DNA from: Bacteroides ihuae
GTDB lineage: Bacteria; Bacteroidota; Bacteroidia; Bacteroidales; Bacteroidaceae
DNA length: 64,000 nucleotides
NCBI RefSeq assembly: GCF_900104585.1
Contig: NZ_FNVX01000005.1
Location: 1-64,000 of the forward strand
Direction of reading: 5' to 3'
Program-made: the position numbers and the translations under genes
Notes under the pieces: model-generated
Seen by the model: only the letters and a program-made list of their open reading frames with translations
Told to the model about the DNA's origin: nothing
Databases searched by the model: none
Shown here: positions 19,534 through 30,500 of the stretch, one piece after another
Layout: every line of letters starts with the position of its first letter
How positions within the stretch are numbered: position 1 is the first letter of the stretch

Positions 19534-20928
19534 ATGGCAGCAAAACCCAGTATACCAAAAGGAACGCGTGACTTCTCACCCGTTGAAATGGCAAAAAGAA
19601 ATTATATATTCAATACCATTCGTGATGTCTATCACCTTTATGGCTTTCAACAAATAGAAACCCCTTCGATGGAAATGCTTTCTACCCTGATGGGTAAGTA
19701 TGGTGACGAAGGCGACAAACTTCTTTTTAAGATTCAGAATTCGGGCAATTACTTTTCAGAACTATCTGATGAAGAACTCTTGAGCCGTGATGCTGCCAAA
19801 TTGGCTAGTAAATTTTGTGAGAAAGGTTTGCGCTATGACTTAACAGTTCCTTTTGCTCGCTACGTGGTGATGCATCGCGATGAAATAACTTTTCCTTTTA
19901 AGCGCTATCAGATTCAACCAGTGTGGCGTGCCGATCGTCCGCAGAGGGGACGTTACCGTGAATTCTACCAATGTGATGCCGATGTAGTAGGAAGTGACTC
20001 ATTGCTCAACGAAGTGGAGCTGATGCAGATCGTAGATACCGTGTTTACTCGTTTTGGAATTCGGGTTTGTATAAAGATAAACAATCGCAAGATTCTTACC
20101 GGTATTGCCGAGATTATCGGTGAGGCGGATAAGATCGTTGATATTACTGTAGCCATTGATAAACTGGACAAGATAGGACTGGAGAATGTAAATAAGGAAT
20201 TGGCAGAGAAAGGGATTAGTGATGAGGCTATAGCTAAGTTGCAACCCATTATTTTGCTCAAAGGTACTAATGCAGAGAAACTGTCAATTCTTAAGGAAGT
20301 ATTAGCTACTAGCGAAGTAGGATTGAAAGGTGTGGAGGAAAGTGAATTTATCCTTCATATGTTCGGTACTCTTAGAGCTCCTCATACACCGGACCTGTTT
20401 ATGGATGATATGATTAACCACATAGAACTTGATCTCACGTTGGCTCGCGGGCTGAACTACTATACCGGAGCTATCTTTGAGGTGAAAGCCCTTGATGTAC
20501 AAATTGGTAGTATTACCGGAGGTGGTCGCTATGACAACTTGACAGGTGTGTTTGGTATGCCCGGAGTGTCGGGCGTTGGTATCTCTTTTGGAGCTGATCG
20601 TATCTTTGATGTGCTCAACCAACTAGAACTCTATCCTAAAGAAGCCGTTAATGGTACGCAACTGCTCTTCGTTAATTTCGGTGATAAAGAAGCTGCTTAT
20701 TCTCTACCTATATTGTCTCAAGCACGTTTGGCTGGTATTAGAGCTGAGATATTTCCCGATTCGTCGAAGATGAAAAAGCAGATGAGTTACGCTAACGCAA
20801 AGAATATTCCGTTTGTTGCCATTGTGGGCGAAAATGAAATGAATGAGGGCAAGGTGACGCTCAAAAATATGGAGACGGGAGAACAAACTCTTGTTTCGGC
20901 TGATGAACTGATTGCTGCTATACAATAA
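19534..20928 (+). CDS. hisS: Histidyl-tRNA synthetase
   Basis: Class II aminoacyl-tRNA synthetase that charges tRNA-His. From ATG 19534 the protein has 464 residues and begins [16 protein letters not shown], the usual N-terminus. The open frame extends back to a GTG at 19450, but that part overlaps the previous hairpin and the promoter and reads as unlikely protein. Motifs: [11 protein letters not shown] near 108, [16 protein letters not shown] near 137, and the HisA-type segments ARGLNYYTG near 310 and [13 protein letters not shown] near 336. The last 90 residues are the anticodon-binding domain. Confidence 0.96.
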   Translation: MAAKPSIPKGTRDFSPVEMAKRNYIFNTIRDVYHLYGFQQIETPSMEMLSTLMGKYGDEGDKLLFKIQNSGNYFSELSDEELLSRDAAKLASKFCEKGLRYDLTVPFARYVVMHRDEITFPFKRYQIQPVWRADRPQRGRYREFYQCDADVVGSDSLLNEVELMQIVDTVFTRFGIRVCIKINNRKILTGIAEIIGEADKIVDITVAIDKLDKIGLENVNKELAEKGISDEAIAKLQPIILLKGTNAEKLSILKEVLATSEVGLKGVEESEFILHMFGTLRAPHTPDLFMDDMINHIELDLTLARGLNYYTGAIFEVKALDVQIGSITGGGRYDNLTGVFGMPGVSGVGISFGADRIFDVLNQLELYPKEAVNGTQLLFVNFGDKEAAYSLPILSQARLAGIRAEIFPDSSKMKKQMSYANAKNIPFVAIVGENEMNEGKVTLKNMETGEQTLVSADELIAAIQ

Positions 20929-20963
20929 GAACAATACTACATACTTTTTTGAGGTAAAGTGAT

Positions 20964-21027
20964 AAAGTCACGCACTTACTTCTGACAATTCTTGAATAAA
21001 GAGAGTCAGGGAGTGCGTGACTTTCTT
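20964..21027 (+). terminator. Terminator of hisS
   Basis: AAAGTCACGCACT (20964-20976) pairs with AGTGCGTGACTTT (21012-21024). A secondary inner stem CTGAC/GTCAG lies within the long loop, and the tail is T-rich. Confidence 0.8.
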
Positions 21028-21274
21028 GTTTTACAAGGATAATTGCATACAAACATTCCTCATTGAACTCCTTTTTGTCAAGAGCATGTTTACTAATTAT
21101 TAACGTGAGTGGTAGGCTTGAGAAAGATATAGGAGTTATTAGGACAACAACAAGAGGAAATATACTTTTCATTAGGAGTTATTCCGATAACAAATAAGCA
21201 TATTGATGAAAAGAAACCGTCTTCCGGAGCGAAAGAAGCCGGCAAATTGCTCAACTGAACCGTTCTTTTACCCA

Positions 21275-21313
21275 TTCTGCACGGTTTACTTGTCCCAAAA
21301 GAACCGTGCAGAA
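21275..21313. repeat. 12-bp inverted repeat
   Basis: TTCTGCACGGTT (21275-21286) and AACCGTGCAGAA (21302-21313) are perfect complements around a 15-base spacer. No T tail follows on either strand, so it is not a plain terminator. It sits immediately downstream of the small-RNA terminator described next. Its role is unknown. Confidence 0.5.
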
Positions 21314-21381
21314 ATAAAAAACGGGAGAAGCAACAACTTCCCCCGTTTACTGTAGTCTAACCTCAAACTACTTTATGATTA
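21313..21381 (-). ncRNA. Candidate small RNA on the minus strand
   Basis: On the minus strand, TACTTTTG (21395 to 21388) fits TAnnTTTG, with the start site expected near 21380. The transcript would hold a hairpin with arms GTAGT/ACTAC (21371-21352). A terminator follows with arms AAACGGGGGAAG and CTTCTCCCGTTT (21348-21319) around a six-base loop, then TTTATTT. One pair is G-U in this orientation but A-C in the other, which favours minus-strand transcription. Length would be about 65-70 bases. No -33 box is well placed. This could instead be a distant terminator of the hybrid regulator gene that ends at 21888. Confidence 0.35.
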
Positions 21382-21594
21382 CACTTACAAAAGTAATACA
21401 TTTACTTGCCAAAGTCAAGCTTTTCAGCCAAAAAAACGAAGCAGCATTAAAGGCTAAACTCAAAATTGGACGTTGCAGGATGTTGCCAATAAACTCCTCA
21501 ACCGAAAACCAAAGTCATTTATTACTTCATGATATGATGTCATCTGGTTAAACTCAGTACAATTGAAATGAATAAAAAGAAGTTTTCAGCAAGT

Positions 21595-21735
21595 GATTTG
21601 TCAATGTTTGAGAAATGTCTCAAACCCCCTCTACAAGCGCTGTGAGAGGGGGCTGGTGAACTAACTAGTTAAGCGCGGTGAATTAACTAGTTCACCACGC
21701 TGAAGTAGTTAATTCACCGCGCTGAAGTAGTAAGA
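21595..21735. repeat. Palindromic intergenic repeat, copy A
   Basis: Three hairpins in a row. The first has arms TTTGAGA (21607-21613) and TCTCAAA (21618-21624). The second has CCCCCTCT (21625-21632) and AGAGGGGG (21645-21652). The third is large, with an 18-bp perfect stem AGCGCGGTGAATTAACTA (21672-21689) and TAGTTAATTCACCGCGCT (21706-21723) around a 16-base loop. Short units such as GGTGAACTAACTAGT and CTGAAGTAGT recur inside it. A related copy lies at 47429-47556 with the same stem and loop lengths. The rest of 21030-21887 holds no gene that I can support. Confidence 0.75.
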
Positions 21736-21887
21736 TCTATTTGTACCAGGCTATATGTAAATAAATAGTGGTAATGAGCTTAACTAAACGACATTACCTC
21801 ATGATCTCTCTTTTTCATTGGATCAAGAATAACAATATGTTTTTTTTCCTTTAAATATTTCGAGAAAAGTTGTTGGCTTTCTCTTTC

Positions 21888-24800
21888 TTATTGGTTTCGA
21901 TAATCTTTCGGCGAAACGCCATATTGTTTTAGGAACTCGCGATAGAAATAAGATTTATTGGAAAAGCCCGATTGAAACATGATCTCGGAAGCGGTGAGCT
22001 TGCTGCTTCTTAATAGTTTGGCAGCATGTTCAAGCCTGATTGTTCGCACAAACTCACTTGGCGTTTTATCTATAAGTTCTTTAAATTTGCGATAGAGGGT
22101 AGGTTTACTTACCCCTACAAATTCGGCGATGGACAGAGGAGTTAACGATTCATCATCAAGATTATTTGTGATGAATTCTGTCACACTACGGATCAGTTCT
22201 TCGTCTTCGGGATAGAGTGAAATGCCATCTTTAACTTTGATTGAAGAAAGACTGGAATTGAAATAATTCTTTAGCAGTATTTGCCTCGAAAGTAAATTCT
22301 CGATGGTCGAAATAACATGTCGGGGATGAAATGGTTTGGTTATATACGCATCCGCTCCATGATTATACGCGTTAATCTGGTCCTCAATAGACGCTTTTGC
22401 GGAGATATTGATGATAGGGATATAGCTTGTTTTCGGATCCGACTTTAAATGATCAATCAGCGAAATGCCATCCATATTAGGCATAATTATGTCACTGATA
22501 ATCACATCCGGATGATTTTGCTCTATATAAGCCAGCGCTTGCGCTCCGTCTTTAGCCTCTTGAACAATATAATCATCTAAAACATCTCTCAATAATTCCC
22601 GAATATTACTTTCATCTTCTACAATTAATACCACTGTATCTTTCCTTGGTTTCAACTCTTTCGGGTGAATCATATCTTCCTCGGGAGTTTCTTTTTCATT
22701 TGTTACAATGCTACCTATATTTGCAGGTAAAGGAGGAATCTCTACTGAAAATTCGATATACTTGCCTAGCTCACTGTTCACTTTAATTTCTCCCCCCAAT
22801 AACTCCGTGAGATTTTTTGTTAAGTTGAGACCAATTCCATTGCTTACCGAGTTACCAAGTTTAGGCGTATCGAATATCTTGTATTTGTTGAATATTTCCG
22901 TCCTTTGTTGTTCGGTAAGTCCCTTACCCGAATTTCTGATTCTCAGTTCTAGAGCATTGTTTTGATCGGCTTTCTGTGTTACTTCCACATAAACGTAGCC
23001 ATTTCGGGAAGTATATTTATAAGCATTGGAAAGGAGATTGAAGATAATCTTCTCCAATGCGTTGCGGTCCGAATATAATTCGGTGGTATCATGTACATTT
23101 ACTTTAAAGTCTATTTTGTTTTCTTTTAAAATGTCCACATAGTTATTGGACGTATACTCCACTAATGCCTGAATATTGATCATTTCCGGGTGTAGATCAG
23201 TCTGCCCGGGCTTTCTTTTTCGAAACTCCATCAGTTCACTGATCAGTTTCTGCATTCTTTCTGCGTTGCTATTTATAATTTGCAGGTATTTTCGAGTATC
23301 AGCATCCAACTTAGTCTGTTCTAATAAATGTTGGGCAGGAGTATAAATCAGTGTTAGCGGAGTGAAGAATTCGTGTGCCACATTCGTGAAGAAGTTTAGC
23401 TTAGATTCATAGATCTTTTTTTCTTGCTGTATTTCCATTTGTGTGATGAGAACTTGGCGACTGAGCCTAATTCGATTTCTGATAACCGATCTTGTGATGT
23501 AAATAATAATAAGACACAAAATGCCATAGATAATCAGTGCCGGCATACTTAGCCACCACGGGTATCCCACTTTGATCGTAAGGCTGTAAGAGTTGTTGCC
23601 CCATACCTTATCACCGTTGGTACTTTTTACTTCCAACACGTATTTTCCCGGAGGCAGTTGGGTGAATATTATATTGGGATTATTTCCCATCTCCACCCAC
23701 TCTTCCGAATAGTTCTTCAGGCGGTAAGCATATTCGCAGTTTTCGTTATTAATAAAATCTTTTGATATAAAGGTAAACGTAACAAACCTCTCTTCATAAC
23801 TCAACTTTAAGGTTCCTTCTTGAATTCGTTCGTTAATCTTTTGCGGCGTATTGTAAATCTTCAGGTTGCTCAGTGCGAGTGGTGCGTTAAATTCACGTAG
23901 ATGTATGTTCTGTGGATTGAAATAACTTAAACCACTAACTCCTCCGAAAAACAGGAAGTCTCTATCATCTTTAAAGAAAGCCCCGTCCGAGAACTCGTCA
24001 TTTTGTAGGCCATCGTTTAGCGTGTAATTATCTATCTTATTACTTTTTATATTCAAGTTAGACAGCCCTTGGTTTGTACTAATCCATATATTACCCTCAG
24101 AGTCTTTCAATATTCCATGTATGGTTTTGTTGTTTAGCTTTTCGTCGGCATATTGTATTAGTTTATAATTATTACCTTGAATTTTGAGTCTGTTTAGCCC
24201 ATAGCTTGTCCCGATCCAGATGTCACTGCTATCACGTAGCAGACAGAGCACATCATTATTAGTTAGAAGTACATTGTTGTTTGCCTCTTTGACTTTATTG
24301 TTCTGAACATCAATTCGGCTTAATCCTCCTCCTCTTGTTCCAAACCAAAGCGAATGATCATCTTCACTGGAAGTGATGGCATATACTACATCGTTATTTA
24401 AAGATTTATTTTTGTCGGCAGATGTATATTGTCTGAATCCTTTAACTTTATACTGATTCTTTTCTTTGATAATGTTCATCTTGATCAGTCCATAGCCGGA
24501 CGTTCCAACCCACAGCAACGAATCGTTGTTGGTGAAATAGATACTGTATACCGCTTTAAAAGCAGGATATTTATCGGGTATCTCCAACTTTTCCAACCTC
24601 CCGCTACTTCCATTCAGTATATTGATCCCAGTTCCTTCCGTACCTATGAATATGTCATTCGCCTTGTTTTTCTTCAAGGCGTACACGGAGTTCGAAATCA
24701 AACCGTTACTCTCATTTAGATAATCCGACAATTGCTTTGTTGCTGCATTCAGACGTTTAATCCCACTTCCTTTCGTACCAACCAGAATAGATTCATCGTT

Positions 24801-25835
24801 GCCTTTGCAAAAACTTCTGACGGGATGAGTTGTGCGGATTGTCTCGAAGAGAGAATTGTGGTGGTAATACTGAATTAAACCCTGTCCGTCGGTTCCTATC
24901 CATAATATGTTTTGGCTGCCCAGATAGATAGTGAAAATAGAAAGTTGTCTCGGTAATTCATTGATATAGAGATAGGTTTTTTTTTCTAAGTTATAATTGA
25001 TGCAACCCCCTTCTATAAAACTGATGTACAATTGTTTCCCGAACAGAAGGATTTGTGACACAGGTTTGTGTGTTTCTAATTCAATCTTTCGGGAAACGGT
25101 GAAATCCGAATTTAGAATTGAAACGATATTTCCACTACTTAGGATGGCATGATTGTCTGACAGAAATATCTTGCTAACAAGATCATTGATATTGATCTTA
25201 CGCAAATCTGTAACCTTAGTGCCAACAGCTAATTGTTGATACTTTAAGTGCCTTACACTTCCATTTGTCAAAAGAAACAAAATGTTATCGCTCTTGTCTA
25301 TGGAGAAATCTTTTATTATATTCGCTAAGCTCGTTTCAATCAGTTTGAAATCATCGGTTTTATTATTGTAACTATAGAAACCAAGACCTTTCACAAAACA
25401 AAGAATGTTTCCTTTTGCTGTTTTTCCCAGAATGAAAGACTTCTCCTGATTGGGAATTTTATTATCTGTTCGCAAATAGTATCTTGTAATCTGCAGAGTC
25501 TTTTTGTTCAACCGATTAATGCCATTATCCGTAGCTATCCATAAATTGCCGTTTTGCTCAATAATCTGTCGGATAACGTTATTACTGATTGAGTTTGGGT
25601 CACTTTTGCTGTATCTGAATGTTAAGATCTCTCTTCCGTTATATGCATTTAGTCCATCCCAAGTCCCCACCCAAATTGTATGTTCTAAATCTTCCAGAAT
25701 GCAATTTACGGAGTTATTGGTCAGCCCGTTAACGTTCGATATGTATTTCGTTGCATTGGAAGCATGAACTCTTTCGGGAGTAGACAAGAACATCAAAAGA
25801 ATGCATATTAGCTTTATCAAGAATCTCTTTTTCAT
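21888..25835 (-). CDS. Hybrid two-component system regulator (HTCS) of the PUL
   Basis: A 1315-residue single-chain sensor and regulator of the SusC/SusD locus next to it. After a signal peptide it has a periplasmic two-bladed propeller sensor made of repeats of the form VGTWDGLNAYN, WIATDNGINRL and LWVGTSGYGL (residues 30-660). A Y_Y_Y domain lies near 660-750 and one membrane helix near 758-782. The histidine kinase part has the phosphoacceptor in NVAHEFFTPLT near 820, then an ATPase domain. A receiver domain has DVIISDIIMPNMDG near 1115, and a C-terminal AraC helix-turn-helix spans 1225-1315. In place of the usual Arg after HE-F/L, the H-box has Phe (HEFFTP). Such regulators bind a glycan fragment in the periplasm and turn on the PUL. 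Confidence 0.95.
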   Translation of the reverse strand: MKKRFLIKLICILLMFLSTPERVHASNATKYISNVNGLTNNSVNCILEDLEHTIWVGTWDGLNAYNGREILTFRYSKSDPNSISNNVIRQIIEQNGNLWIATDNGINRLNKKTLQITRYYLRTDNKIPNQEKSFILGKTAKGNILCFVKGLGFYSYNNKTDDFKLIETSLANIIKDFSIDKSDNILFLLTNGSVRHLKYQQLAVGTKVTDLRKININDLVSKIFLSDNHAILSSGNIVSILNSDFTVSRKIELETHKPVSQILLFGKQLYISFIEGGCINYNLEKKTYLYINELPRQLSIFTIYLGSQNILWIGTDGQGLIQYYHHNSLFETIRTTHPVRSFCKGNDESILVGTKGSGIKRLNAATKQLSDYLNESNGLISNSVYALKKNKANDIFIGTEGTGINILNGSSGRLEKLEIPDKYPAFKAVYSIYFTNNDSLLWVGTSGYGLIKMNIIKEKNQYKVKGFRQYTSADKNKSLNNDVVYAITSSEDDHSLWFGTRGGGLSRIDVQNNKVKEANNNVLLTNNDVLCLLRDSSDIWIGTSYGLNRLKIQGNNYKLIQYADEKLNNKTIHGILKDSEGNIWISTNQGLSNLNIKSNKIDNYTLNDGLQNDEFSDGAFFKDDRDFLFFGGVSGLSYFNPQNIHLREFNAPLALSNLKIYNTPQKINERIQEGTLKLSYEERFVTFTFISKDFINNENCEYAYRLKNYSEEWVEMGNNPNIIFTQLPPGKYVLEVKSTNGDKVWGNNSYSLTIKVGYPWWLSMPALIIYGILCLIIIYITRSVIRNRIRLSRQVLITQMEIQQEKKIYESKLNFFTNVAHEFFTPLTLIYTPAQHLLEQTKLDADTRKYLQIINSNAERMQKLISELMEFRKRKPGQTDLHPEMINIQALVEYTSNNYVDILKENKIDFKVNVHDTTELYSDRNALEKIIFNLLSNAYKYTSRNGYVYVEVTQKADQNNALELRIRNSGKGLTEQQRTEIFNKYKIFDTPKLGNSVSNGIGLNLTKNLTELLGGEIKVNSELGKYIEFSVEIPPLPANIGSIVTNEKETPEEDMIHPKELKPRKDTVVLIVEDESNIRELLRDVLDDYIVQEAKDGAQALAYIEQNHPDVIISDIIMPNMDGISLIDHLKSDPKTSYIPIINISAKASIEDQINAYNHGADAYITKPFHPRHVISTIENLLSRQILLKNYFNSSLSSIKVKDGISLYPEDEELIRSVTEFITNNLDDESLTPLSIAEFVGVSKPTLYRKFKELIDKTPSEFVRTIRLEHAAKLLRSSKLTASEIMFQSGFSNKSYFYREFLKQYGVSPKDYRNQ

Positions 25836-25869
25836 TTAACAGTATCTTAATTAGATATTAGGGCGATAA

Positions 25870-25901
25870 CAAATATAAGGAATTTATCTTGATGATCACA
25901 A
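25870..25901 (-). promoter_or_regulatory. Promoter of the HTCS gene
   Basis: On the minus strand TATATTTG (25877 to 25870) fits the -7 box, and TTG (25901 to 25899) lies about 21 bases upstream. The start codon is at 25835. This gives the regulator its own promoter, apart from the SusC/SusD transcript. Confidence 0.5.
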
Positions 25902-25968
25902 GTGGTAGTCTATTATATCTTTTAGAACAAAATCATTCATGGTTTCTAAGGTTCTAATACGTAAGTAG

Positions 25969-25997
25969 AAAGGGGCGAATTTACTTCCGCCCCTTTT
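25969..25997 (-). terminator. Hairpin after susD
   Basis: On the plus strand AAAGGGGCG pairs with CGCCCCTTT around nine bases. Located 15-40 bases after the SusD stop, it probably separates the PUL operon from the HTCS gene. The T tail on the minus strand is weak (TTTCTACTT). Confidence 0.6.
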
Positions 25998-26011
25998 CAT
26001 TCTTTGTTTTG

Positions 26012-27565
26012 TTAATAACCCGGGTTCTGACTTAATATGTCATTACTCTTATCTCGCTCACCTTGCGGAACAGGCAATAAATAATCTCTTTCATCATTAA
26101 AGTTAGCACCTTTGGATGTGTTATACTTGCTTGCATAAGCACGCATCACAGTGCCGAAACGCTTTTGTCTCATCAGGTCATCACGTCTCCATCCTTCCAT
26201 GGCCAATTCGCAACGACGCTCATGCCAAATGATTTCTCTAAGATTGTCTTTATTGGTTTCTGTGATGTTGAGCAAAGAATTGGCTGTAGTAGCGGGAATA
26301 TATTTCTGCTTGTCTCTTCTTGGATCCATCGCTGCTGTATTGCGTGCTCTTCCTCTTACTTCATTCAAGTAGGGGAGAGCAAGTCCCGATTTTCCATTCT
26401 CATTGAGTGTTTCAGCATACATTAAGAGAACATCTGAATAGCGTATTAAACGAATGTTATAACTAATCATCCATACATCAAATCCTTGTTTTTCAACAGT
26501 TGGAACAGTCATTTTATAATCTTGATATCCGCTTGACGACTCTGTATTATCTTGTTCTTCTGTGTCTCCTTTGTATCTGTCGCCTGTTTGAGTAAACACA
26601 TAAGTAATGCGTGGATCATCGGCATCAAACGCAGTATAAAGATCTTGAGTAGGAACATGGAATCCATAACCCTGATAACCTGACACTCGTCTGCTTGTAA
26701 AGAAGTGAGGAACGTTTGTTCCGGTAGCAATTGTCTTGTCATATACTTTATTTGCAATTTCGAAGACAGACTCCGTACTGTTTTCATATTCCGGTCGCCA
26801 GTTCATCCCGTAATCACTCAACAAAGTATAATCTTTATCTACCTCTACTATTTCGTGAAGTACCTTCTCCGCAGAAGTAAAATCGTTTCTGAACATATAA
26901 GTTTTAGCCAGCATCGTTTTTGCAAATCCACGCGTTACGCGGTAAGCATCATCGGCACCGTAAGCGCTCTTTGCCGGTAAGGCAGATGCATCGGTAAGAT
27001 CGGCTATGATGAGACTATATACGTTCTCAATGCTGGCACGTGGAACCTTTAATATTTCTGTCGGCTGCATGGGTACAGTAACCAGAGGCACTTCACCAAA
27101 AGTCGTAACCAGACAATAATATCCGAATGCTCTTAATGCTTTGGCTTCATTGGCATAACGGGCTAATTTATCTTTGTCGCCCACAGCATTTGGAGCATAG
27201 TAAATGACGTCATTGCAACGGTTAATTAGCCTGTAGAGTATCTCCCAGCGGCGACCAACTTCACCATTAGTGGTATACACTGTAAAGTCCGATAGGTCAC
27301 GAACCTCAGCACGATCCCCATCACCACCGCCTCCTTTTAGTGCATCATCCGTAGTACAATCGCCAATAAAATAATGATTCAGTGCATACTCGTTCCAAGT
27401 AGTGCGTAGTTGCAGATAAGCTCCTGTCAAGGCTTCTTCTATATCACTTTCTTTTTGATAATAACTGTTGCTGGTGGTTTTACCGTAACTCGGTTCATCC
27501 AAGGAGCAGCTATATAATCCTATTCCGGCAAGAATGCCGCAAATTGTATATAATATCTTTCTCAT
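26012..27565 (-). CDS. SusD-like outer-membrane glycan-binding lipoprotein
   Basis: A 517-residue RagB/SusD family lipoprotein. The signal peptide ends in LYSC, so Cys is the lipid-bearing residue. TPR-like helices follow (EALTGAYLQLRTTWNEY, YEILYRLINRCNDVIYYAP-like segments near 45-130), and the C-terminal part has the family segment EIIWHERRCELAMEGWRRDDLMR near 435-457 (shown in part). It caps the SusC transporter at the cell surface and binds the glycan. It begins 24 bases after the SusC stop and is the last gene of the operon. Confidence 0.95.
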   Translation of the reverse strand: MRKILYTICGILAGIGLYSCSLDEPSYGKTTSNSYYQKESDIEEALTGAYLQLRTTWNEYALNHYFIGDCTTDDALKGGGGDGDRAEVRDLSDFTVYTTNGEVGRRWEILYRLINRCNDVIYYAPNAVGDKDKLARYANEAKALRAFGYYCLVTTFGEVPLVTVPMQPTEILKVPRASIENVYSLIIADLTDASALPAKSAYGADDAYRVTRGFAKTMLAKTYMFRNDFTSAEKVLHEIVEVDKDYTLLSDYGMNWRPEYENSTESVFEIANKVYDKTIATGTNVPHFFTSRRVSGYQGYGFHVPTQDLYTAFDADDPRITYVFTQTGDRYKGDTEEQDNTESSSGYQDYKMTVPTVEKQGFDVWMISYNIRLIRYSDVLLMYAETLNENGKSGLALPYLNEVRGRARNTAAMDPRRDKQKYIPATTANSLLNITETNKDNLREIIWHERRCELAMEGWRRDDLMRQKRFGTVMRAYASKYNTSKGANFNDERDYLLPVPQGERDKSNDILSQNPGY

Positions 27566-27589
27566 AATGCTTTGTATTATAGTTTAGAT

Positions 27590-30500
27590 TTAAAATTGCA
27601 AATTAACTCCGAGGGTATACGTACGCGAAGATGGGTAACGTGTGGCATCTACTCCCATGTTTAATGCATTACTGATGCCTAATTCCGGATCAAGTCCGGA
27701 ATAACCGGTTAGAGTGAATAGATTTTGTCCACTTACGTAGAGTCTGCAACTTGAAAACAATTTGCTCTTTTGACAGATGATACTTGGGATATTATATCCA
27801 ATCTGCACGTTCTGTAAACGAAGGTAAGAACCGTCTTCAACATAGAAAGAAGAACTCCTCATGTTATTGTTGGTGTCGGAGTTGGTGATACGCGGATATT
27901 TGGCGTTATCTCCCTCTTTTGTCCAAGCTTTTGTATAAGCTTCTTCCAATGCATTCTGTCGTCCGGCTGACGAAAGAGTACCCTTTGCCACGTTCCATAT
28001 ATCGTTACCGAGTGTTCCTTGGAATGCCATGCTAAGATCGAAACTCTTATAACTGAATCCTAAGTTGAATCCGTAAATCAAGTCTGGATTCGGATTACCA
28101 ATAAAGGTACGATCATCATCATCATTCAACGCACCGGATTCACCCAGTTTGGCAAATTTGAAGTCGCCCGGTTGAGCGTTCGGCTGAATTTTTGTTCCAT
28201 TCTTATCTACATAACTATTTATTTCTTCCTGATTCTGGAAGATACCGATTTGTTTGTATCCCCAGAAGCGTCCAATAGGGCCACCTACATAGGTACGGCT
28301 CACATCTCCACTTAAATATTCAGAAGTAAGTTTGGTTACTTTTGTTTTGTAGGCAGACATATTTAATCCTACATTATAATTAAAATCCTTACCGATTTGA
28401 TTGCGATAGTTCACTACCAGTTCGAAACCAGTATTCTTCAGATCACCTGCATTGAAGAAAGGACTATTTGGAAACGCGCCGAATGAAGGGATAGGCATAC
28501 TGAGTAGCATATCACTTGTCTTCTTCACATAAAAATCCATGCTTACATCCAAACTGTTTCTTAAGAGAGACATGTCTAAGCCGATATTGGTTTGTTGGCT
28601 GGTTTCCCATTTAATATCTGCGTTTCCTACATAGGTAGGCACATAACCTTGTGAATAACCATTACCATAATACCATTGCATTTCATCGTTTGTACCGATT
28701 AAAGTCAGCGGTGCATCCCTGTCAATACGTTGGTTGCCGTTTTGTCCCCAGCCCACACGTAGCTTCAAGCTGGAAATAGCGTTTTCAATATTCATATTTT
28801 TGAAGAACTCCTCATTGCTAATTCTCCATCCCAATGATACAGAAGGGAAATATCCCCAACGATTATTTTTGGTAAACTTAGAAGAACCGTCGGCACGGAA
28901 GTTCACTGTTGCCAGATATCTATCATCATATGCATAATTGATACGTCCGAGATATGATAACATGGAAGAGGTCTCTTTTGAACCCGAAACTTTATCACCA
29001 GCAGTCTGTGCATTTAGTATCTGATAAATTTCTTCGTTGCCCAATGCATTTCTTTTGAAAGCATTGATTGTTTCATTCTTGTTCTTCTCGTAAGTCATCG
29101 CTACCATTGCATCCAATTTATGTTTGCCAATGGTGGCGTTATAATTAAGACGTTGTTCTACCAAATAGTTAAAGGTAACATCACTATTATTGTTCAATTG
29201 GGTTTCAGTGCTGTATTTACTTTCTTTGTTAGCCAGATTGTCGTCAGAGAAAGTAGAGGTATAGATTGGGCGAAAGTCTTTGAATGTATCGTGATATCTT
29301 TCAAAACTATATTGTACTCGGTAAGTCAGATTCTTGTATAGCTTAATTTGTGCAAAGGCATTACCAAACACATTAAAAACATCATTATATCTGTTAGGCA
29401 ATTCGAGCATAGCAACCGGATTTGGATCATAAGACCATTCGGTAGGAGCATACTTGTTATACTGATAGTTCTCTGAAGATGGATCTACTAACGAATTAAT
29501 TACCGGAGTAAATGGATCGGCTTTTTGTATAAAGTCAAATGAAGGAATTGCCCCAGCATCACGTTTTTTTATCTTAGCCAAATTGATGGTTGTGCCTACT
29601 GTTATGTAGTCATTGATATCATATTCTTGGTTTAACTTTAAAGAGAGCCTTGTGAATTCAGTTGTTATAATAGCGCCTTGGTCATCCATATACCCTAGGC
29701 TGAGAGATGATCTTGATTTATCAGTACCTGTGCGGATACTTAAGTTGTAGTTCTGATTAAACGCCGAGCGAGTGACTGCATCCCACCAATTAGTATCATA
29801 ACCTTTTTTGTATTGATTGGTGAACTTCTCTTTCATCGAACTCTGAAAACTTGCATCATTCTTATAAGCTTCAGTTATAAAGTTATAATATTGATCACTA
29901 TTCATCATTTTCAATGCCTTATAGCTGTTTTTTACTCCTGCATAAGCATCCAACGTTACAATTGTCTGTCCTTTTATCCCTCCTTTTGTTGTAATCAGAA
30001 TGACTCCGTTTGAGCCTTTTGATCCATAGATAGCACAGGCCGATGCATCTTTCAGCACTTCCATACGGTCAATGTCAGAAGGATTCAAACTGCTGATATT
30101 ATTCATGAACTGTCCATCGACAACAAATAATGGATTGTTGTCGTTAACAGTACCCAAACCTCTGATACGGATTACTGCATCCGAACCCGGTTGACCAGAA
30201 CTGGCTGCAACAAACACACCGGCAGCTTTACCTGTAAGTAGCTCGGATGCATTAGAAACAGCATAGTTCTTAATGTCTTTGCTACTAATAGAAGCCAAAG
30301 CACCGGTAAGATCGCTCTTTCTTTGCGTACCGTAACCGATTACCACTATCTCATCCAGTTTATTATCCGATACAAGATTTACATTCAACGTTTCGCTTTT
30401 TGTAACGATTGCTGTTTCAGTCTTATAACCGACATACGAAAATGCAACCTTACTTGATGATATGCCTAGTGAATACTTGCCATCAAGGTCTGTTATAGTG

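Noticed and set aside
20918..21275. Two short minus-strand frames (84 and 60 codons) after hisS
   Set aside because: They overlap the hisS terminator and the end of hisS and show no promoter, signal or family features.
21546..21645. Short plus-strand frame of 25 codons starting near 21567 and ending in repeat copy A
   Set aside because: It ends within the palindromic repeat and has no counterpart in copy B; the similarity there is at the DNA level.
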